Below, piece by piece: positions 5,618 to 9,498 of a stretch of 9,498 nucleotides of DNA. The notes below the pieces were generated by a model. It was not told the origin of the DNA, made no database searches, and saw only the letters and a list, made by a program, of their open reading frames with translations. Every line of letters starts with the position of its first letter. Positions within the stretch are counted from its first letter, which is position 1. The stretch is from Acidisphaera sp035272265. GTDB lineage: Bacteria > Pseudomonadota > Alphaproteobacteria > Acetobacterales > Acetobacteraceae. The position numbers were made by a program, and so were the translations under genes. The DNA lies in assembly GCA_035272265.1 (NCBI GenBank), contig DATEQV010000222.1, forward strand, positions 1-9,498, in the 5' to 3' direction.

Positions 5618-6628
5618 ATGCAACAAGCTGTGGCCCTTGCCGCCGCGCCCCCCGCCGCGGAGAAGCGGCGGGGGAGCGTGGGCGACCTCATCTTCGGCGG
5701 CGCCGCGTTCGCGTCGGGCGTGCTGGTCCTCGTGCTGCTCGGCGCCATCATCATCATTCTGTTCGTCGGCGGCTGGCCGGCGTTCCGGGAGTTCGGTGTC
5801 GCGTTCCTGACCAACGCGACCTGGGACCCGGTCAAGCACGTCTTCGGCGGCGCGGTGCCGATCTACGGCACCATCATCACCTCGATCATCGCGCTGCTCC
5901 TGGCGGTGCCGCTGGCGTTCGGCATCGCGTTCTACCTGACGGAACTGGCGCCCGAGTGGTTCCGCCGCCCCGTCGGCACCGCGATCGAGCTGCTCGCTGC
6001 CGTGCCGTCGATCATCTACGGCATGTGGGGCTTCTTCGTCATCGTCCCGATCATGGCGAGGACGATCCAGCCGCCGATCATCGACAGCCTGAACTGGCTG
6101 GCCGAAAAGACGGACGGCTGGCCGGTCATCGGCTGGATCACCGATCACCTGTCCGACCTGTTCTCCGGCCCGCCCTTCGGCACCGGCATCTTCACCGCCT
6201 CGCTGATCCTGGCGGTGATGGTGCTGCCGTTCATCGCGGCGACGATGCGCGACGTGTTCTCCACCGTCCCGCCGATGTTCAAGGAGAGCGCGTACGGGCT
6301 CGGCTGCACGACCTGGGAAGTCGTGCGCTCGATCGTGCTGCCCTACACCCGCACCTCGGTGGTCGGCGGCATCATGCTCGGCCTGGGGCGCGCGCTCGGC
6401 GAAACCATGGCGGTGACGTTCGTCATCGGCAACACCAACCGGCTGTCGGCATCGCTGTTCGCCGGCGGCAACACGATCGCCTCGATCGTCGCGCTGGAGT
6501 TCCCCGAGAGCCAGAAGGGAAGCCTCAAACTCGCCTCCCTGCTCGCGCTCGGCTTCATCCTGTTCGTCATCTCGTTCATCGTGCTGGCGATCTCGCGCTA
6601 CCTGCTGCGGCCGCGGCTGAAGGTCTGA
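5618..6628 (+). CDS. pstC: Phosphate ABC transporter permease PstC
   Basis: This 336-residue inner-membrane subunit pairs with PstA to form the phosphate channel. A short cytoplasmic N-terminus leads into a long hydrophobic helix (about 27-51), then the WPAFREFGVAFL and TWDP segments typical of PstC. The transmembrane permease domain covers about 80-330. The EAA loop that contacts the ATPase is visible at about 222-252 (KESAYGLGCTTWEVVRSIVL), followed by GLGRALGETMAV. A hydrophilic insertion at about 150-190, between helices, is a little longer than in short PstC proteins but is common in Proteobacteria. ATG 5618 has AGGA 7 nt upstream and sits 32 nt after the pstS stop. It is the second gene of the operon. 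Confidence 0.96.
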   Translation: MQQAVALAAAPPAAEKRRGSVGDLIFGGAAFASGVLVLVLLGAIIIILFVGGWPAFREFGVAFLTNATWDPVKHVFGGAVPIYGTIITSIIALLLAVPLAFGIAFYLTELAPEWFRRPVGTAIELLAAVPSIIYGMWGFFVIVPIMARTIQPPIIDSLNWLAEKTDGWPVIGWITDHLSDLFSGPPFGTGIFTASLILAVMVLPFIAATMRDVFSTVPPMFKESAYGLGCTTWEVVRSIVLPYTRTSVVGGIMLGLGRALGETMAVTFVIGNTNRLSASLFAGGNTIASIVALEFPESQKGSLKLASLLALGFILFVISFIVLAISRYLLRPRLKV

Positions 6629-6632
6629 TCGA

Positions 6633-7526
6633 ATGAGCGCACCTTCCGCCGCACTCTCTCAACCCGGTCCCGGCAAGGACGTCGGCGTCGCCGACCTGCT
6701 GGGACGCCAACGCGCGCGACGCAACACGACGGTCAAGGCGCTCTGCGTGCTGTCGACCGTGATCGGCCTGGTGCTGCTCGCCTCGATCCTGGCCACGCTC
6801 ATCTATCTCGGCTTCAACGGGCTCAGCCTGCGGGTGTTCACCGAGCAGACGCTGCCGGCCGGCTCGAACGGCGGCTTGCAGAACGCGATCATCGGCAGCC
6901 TAATCCAGACCGCGATCGGCACGGCGATCGGCACGCCGATCGGGCTGATGGTCGGCACCTACCTCGCGGAATACGCGCGCGGCTCGCTGCTGGACAACGC
7001 GATCCGCTTCGTCTCCGACGTGCTGCTGAGCGCACCGTCGATCCTGATCGGCCTGTTCGTCTACGAGATCGTCGTGCTCAACACCGGCGGCTTCTCCGGC
7101 TGGGCAGGATCGATCGCGCTGGCGATCATCGTCATCCCGATCGTGGTTCGCACCACGGAGGACATGCTGCGCCTGATCCCGACCGCACTACGCGAGGCGA
7201 CGGTGGCGCTGGGCGCGCCGAAGTGGAAGATGATCACGCAGGTCTGCTACCGCGCCGCCCGCGAAGGCATCCTGACCGGTATCCTGCTCGCCATCGCGCG
7301 CGTGGCCGGAGAGACCGCGCCGCTGCTGTTCACCAGCTTCGGCAACCTCAATCCTTCGTATAATCTGAACGACGCCATGGCGAGTCTGCCGACGACGATC
7401 TATGCATACGCGAGTTCGGCGTACCGCGACTGGGTCGACCTGGCCTGGGTCGCGTCGATGCTGATCACGTTCGGCGTCCTTGGCTTGAACATCGCCGCTC
7501 GCAGCCTTTTGCGACGAAGCAACTGA
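6633..7526 (+). CDS. pstA: Phosphate ABC transporter permease PstA
   Basis: This 297-residue second channel subunit works with PstC. After about 30 hydrophilic residues there is a first helix at about 35-60 (VLSTVIGLVLLASILATLIY), then the core permease domain with GLQNAIIGSL (81-90), LAEYARGSLLDNAIRF (111-126), and LSAPSILIGLFVYEIVV (132-148). The EAA loop is at about 186-217 (LREATVALGAPKWKMITQVC), followed by ARVAGETAPLLFT, a segment typical of PstA. The C-terminal helix ends in RSLLRRSN. The gene starts 4 nt after the pstC stop, indicating co-transcription and probable translational coupling. Length and order are standard. Confidence 0.96.
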   Translation: MSAPSAALSQPGPGKDVGVADLLGRQRARRNTTVKALCVLSTVIGLVLLASILATLIYLGFNGLSLRVFTEQTLPAGSNGGLQNAIIGSLIQTAIGTAIGTPIGLMVGTYLAEYARGSLLDNAIRFVSDVLLSAPSILIGLFVYEIVVLNTGGFSGWAGSIALAIIVIPIVVRTTEDMLRLIPTALREATVALGAPKWKMITQVCYRAAREGILTGILLAIARVAGETAPLLFTSFGNLNPSYNLNDAMASLPTTIYAYASSAYRDWVDLAWVASMLITFGVLGLNIAARSLLRRSN

Positions 7527-7536
7527 AAGACCGCGG

Positions 7537-8370
7537 ATGAGCAGCACGATGGCCAGCGATCACACCGAACCCGTCAAGCTCGACTCGAGCCGGATGCGCT
7601 CGGAGACCGCGCTCGGCGCGGAGAAGATTACCATCCGCAACCTCGACTTCTTCTACGCCGACAACCGTGCGCTGAAGGCGATCAACCTCGACCTCCCGGA
7701 AAAGCGGGTGACCGGGATGATCGGTCCGTCGGGCTGCGGCAAGTCGACCCTGCTGCGGGTGCTGAACCGGATGTACGACCTCTATCCCGGGCAGCGCGCG
7801 ACCGGCGAGGTGATGATGGACGGCGAGAACATCATCGCCCCGTCCGTCGACGTGAACCACCTGCGCAGCAAGATCGGCATGGTGTTCCAGAAGCCGACGC
7901 CGTTCCCGATGACGATCTACGAGAACATCGCCTTCGGCGTGCGGCTGCACGAGAAGCTGTCGAAGTCGCAGATGGACGAGCGGGTGGAATGGTCGCTGAC
8001 GCGCGCGGCGATCTGGGGCGAGGCGAAGGACCGGCTGAACACCTCGGCCATGGGCCTGTCGGGCGGACAGCAGCAGCGCCTGTGCATCGCCCGCACGATC
8101 GCGGTGCACCCGGACGTGATCCTGTTCGACGAGCCGACCAGCGCGCTCGATCCGATCAGCACGCTGAAGGTCGAGGAGCTGATCGACGAGCTCAAGCACG
8201 AGTTCACCATTGCGATCGTGACGCACAACATGCAGCAGGCCGCGCGCTGCGCCGATCAGGTGGCGTTCTTCTACCTCGGCGAGATGGTCGAGGTCGGCAG
8301 CGCGGCGCAGATCTTCACCGCGCCCAAGCAGAAGCGCACCCAGGAATACATCACCGGGCGGTTCGGCTGA
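7537..8370 (+). CDS. pstB: Phosphate ABC transporter ATP-binding protein PstB
   Basis: This 277-residue cytoplasmic ATPase powers PstCA. All ABC motifs are present: Walker A GPSGCGKST at 63-71, Q-loop Gln118 (VFQKPTPFPMTIYENIAFG, a PstB signature), ABC signature LSGGQQQR at 174-181, Walker B VILFDEPTSALDP at 194-206, and H-loop His230 in VTHNMQQAARCAD. The C-terminus QEYITGRFG is typical of PstB. About 30 extra N-terminal residues precede the first strand, and a second ATG at 7549 could be the real start, since the Shine-Dalgarno sequence before 7537 is weak. It begins 10 nt after pstA and ends one base before phoU. Confidence 0.97.
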   Translation: MSSTMASDHTEPVKLDSSRMRSETALGAEKITIRNLDFFYADNRALKAINLDLPEKRVTGMIGPSGCGKSTLLRVLNRMYDLYPGQRATGEVMMDGENIIAPSVDVNHLRSKIGMVFQKPTPFPMTIYENIAFGVRLHEKLSKSQMDERVEWSLTRAAIWGEAKDRLNTSAMGLSGGQQQRLCIARTIAVHPDVILFDEPTSALDPISTLKVEELIDELKHEFTIAIVTHNMQQAARCADQVAFFYLGEMVEVGSAAQIFTAPKQKRTQEYITGRFG

Positions 8371-8371
8371 G

Positions 8372-9109
8372 ATGGCGGACGAACACACTCCAACCGGACA
8401 GCCGGGGCACACCGTGCGCAGCTACGACGATGAACTGACACGTCTGGGTGCCATGCTCGCCGAGATGGGCGGGATCGTCGAGAACCAGGTCGGCCTCGCG
8501 GCCGAGGCGGTGATGGAAGGCGACACCTCCGCTGCGACGCGCGCGGTCGAACTCGACCCGGAGGTCGACGAGCTGGAGCGCGAGGTGGAGCGGTTCGTCA
8601 TCCGCCTGCTCGCCCTGCGCCAGCCGGTCGCCGACGACCTGCGCAGGGTCGTGGCCGCGCTGAAGATCACCGGCGACCTCGAGCGCATCGGCGACTACGC
8701 CGCCAACGCGGCCAAGCGCAGCATCGTGCTGGCGCAGTACACGCTGCCGTTCAACTTCTCCGCGCTCGGCAACATGGCGCGCATGGTGCAGCAGAACCTC
8801 AAGACGGTGATCGACGCGGTCGGCCAGGGCGACGCCGAACTGGCGGCGGAGGTCTGGCGGTCGGACCGCGTGATCGACGACCTCTACACCTCGATCTTCC
8901 GCGAGTTGATCACCTACATGATGGAAGATCCGCGCAACATCACGCCCTGCACGCATCTGCTTTTCATCGCCAAGAACCTCGAGCGGATCGGCGATCACGC
9001 GACCAACGTCGCCGAGACGGTCTACTACGCCACCACCGGCGAGAGCCTGCCGGACGTGCGGCCAAAGGGCGACACCACGGCCTTCTCCGTGGTCCGGCCG
9101 AAGGAATAG
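8372..9109 (+). CDS. phoU: Phosphate signalling/transport regulator PhoU
   Basis: This 245-residue cytoplasmic protein links PstB to the PhoR sensor and restrains the Pho response when phosphate is plentiful. It has the expected two homologous three-helix bundles. The repeated metal-binding motifs are easy to see: DLERIGDYAAN (102-112) in the first half and NLERIGDHATN (202-212) in the second. The N-terminus SYDDELTRLGAMLAEMGGIV is the usual start of the first helix, and ALRQPVADDLRRVVAALKIT (81-100) is a strongly conserved family segment. ATG 8372 lies one base after the pstB stop, so the two are probably translationally coupled. Length is near the family norm. Confidence 0.96.
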   Translation: MADEHTPTGQPGHTVRSYDDELTRLGAMLAEMGGIVENQVGLAAEAVMEGDTSAATRAVELDPEVDELEREVERFVIRLLALRQPVADDLRRVVAALKITGDLERIGDYAANAAKRSIVLAQYTLPFNFSALGNMARMVQQNLKTVIDAVGQGDAELAAEVWRSDRVIDDLYTSIFRELITYMMEDPRNITPCTHLLFIAKNLERIGDHATNVAETVYYATTGESLPDVRPKGDTTAFSVVRPKE

Positions 9110-9119
9110 GCGCCGCGAC

Positions 9120-9498
9120 ATGGGGGTGACCGAAGCCACCAGCAGCCTCGCCAAGCCGCTGGTGCTTGTCGTCGAGGACGAGGCGGCGCTGGCGACGATG
9201 CTGCGCTACAACCTCGAGAAGCAGGGCTTCCGCGTCGAGGAGGCGGCCGACGGGCAGGAGGCGCTGACCCGCATCGCCGAGGCGGCGCCCGACCTCGTGC
9301 TGCTCGACTGGATGCTGCCGGTGATGTCGGGCATCGAGGTGTGCCGGCAGATCCGCAGGCGGACGCAGACGCGCGACCTGCCGGTCATCATGGTCACCGC
9401 GCGCACCGAGGATCAGGACGCGGTGCGCGGCCTGAACACCGGGGCGGACGACTACATCACCAAGCCGTTCAGCATGGACGCGCTGCTGGCGCGCATCC
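9120..9498 (+). CDS. phoB: Phosphate regulon response regulator PhoB, receiver domain only (3' end beyond window)
   Basis: The visible 126 codons cover a complete receiver domain of the OmpR/PhoB class. Acidic pocket residues Glu19-Asp20 (VVEDE), the phosphoacceptor Asp63 in LLDWMLPVMSGIEVCRQIR, the switch Thr93 (MVTAR) and Lys115 (TKPF) are in place. DWMLP and GADDYITKPFS are typical of PhoB. The DNA-binding winged-helix domain would follow after the window edge, so naming it phoB rests on receiver sequence plus position after pstSCAB-phoU. ATG 9120 is 10 nt after the phoU stop, with a purine-rich AAGGAATAGG before it; GTG 9126 is an alternative start. When phosphorylated, PhoB would bind the PHO box array upstream of pstS. 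Confidence 0.92.
   Translation, partial: MGVTEATSSLAKPLVLVVEDEAALATMLRYNLEKQGFRVEEAADGQEALTRIAEAAPDLVLLDWMLPVMSGIEVCRQIRRRTQTRDLPVIMVTARTEDQDAVRGLNTGADDYITKPFSMDALLARI

Overview
The window is high-GC DNA from a probable alphaproteobacterium. Rhodospirillales or Acetobacteraceae is my best guess, inferred from gene style, the pst-phoU-phoB order and the type of dispersed palindromic repeat; no rRNA or other marker confirms it. It is mostly well-known transport and regulation machinery with a small, more accessory left edge. I see no previously undescribed multi-gene system.

Left edge (1-506): the last 39 codons of a molybdenum hydroxylase large subunit (CoxL/xanthine dehydrogenase type) run rightward and collide, stop codon on stop codon, with a leftward HigA-type antitoxin gene. 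The 5' end of that antitoxin gene is interrupted by a 98-bp hairpin-forming palindromic element (353-450). Removing the element joins an upstream ATG in frame to the antitoxin body. No HigB toxin is present.

Leftward operon (507-4077, minus strand): a TRAP transporter binding protein with a Tat-like signal (dctP type), a fused small-plus-large TRAP permease (dctQM type) and a short-chain dehydrogenase/reductase. They are joined by a 4-bp GTGA overlap and a 1-bp TGATG overlap, so they look translationally coupled. The likely logic is uptake of a small organic acid followed by its oxidation or reduction in the cytoplasm. The substrate cannot be read from the sequence.

Divergent intergenic region (4078-4568): about 490 bp. 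It holds a possible 44-codon leftward ORF, a 16-bp palindrome with a second partial copy, an array of PHO-box-like 7-mers at 11-bp spacing, and a GC-rich hairpin in the pstS leader.

Rightward operon (4569-9498): pstS, pstC, pstA, pstB, phoU and the start of phoB, packed with gaps of 1-32 bp. PstS captures phosphate in the periplasm, PstC/PstA/PstB import it using ATP, and PhoU links transporter state to PhoR/PhoB signalling. PhoB probably feeds back on the operon through the PHO-box array. phoR is not in the window.
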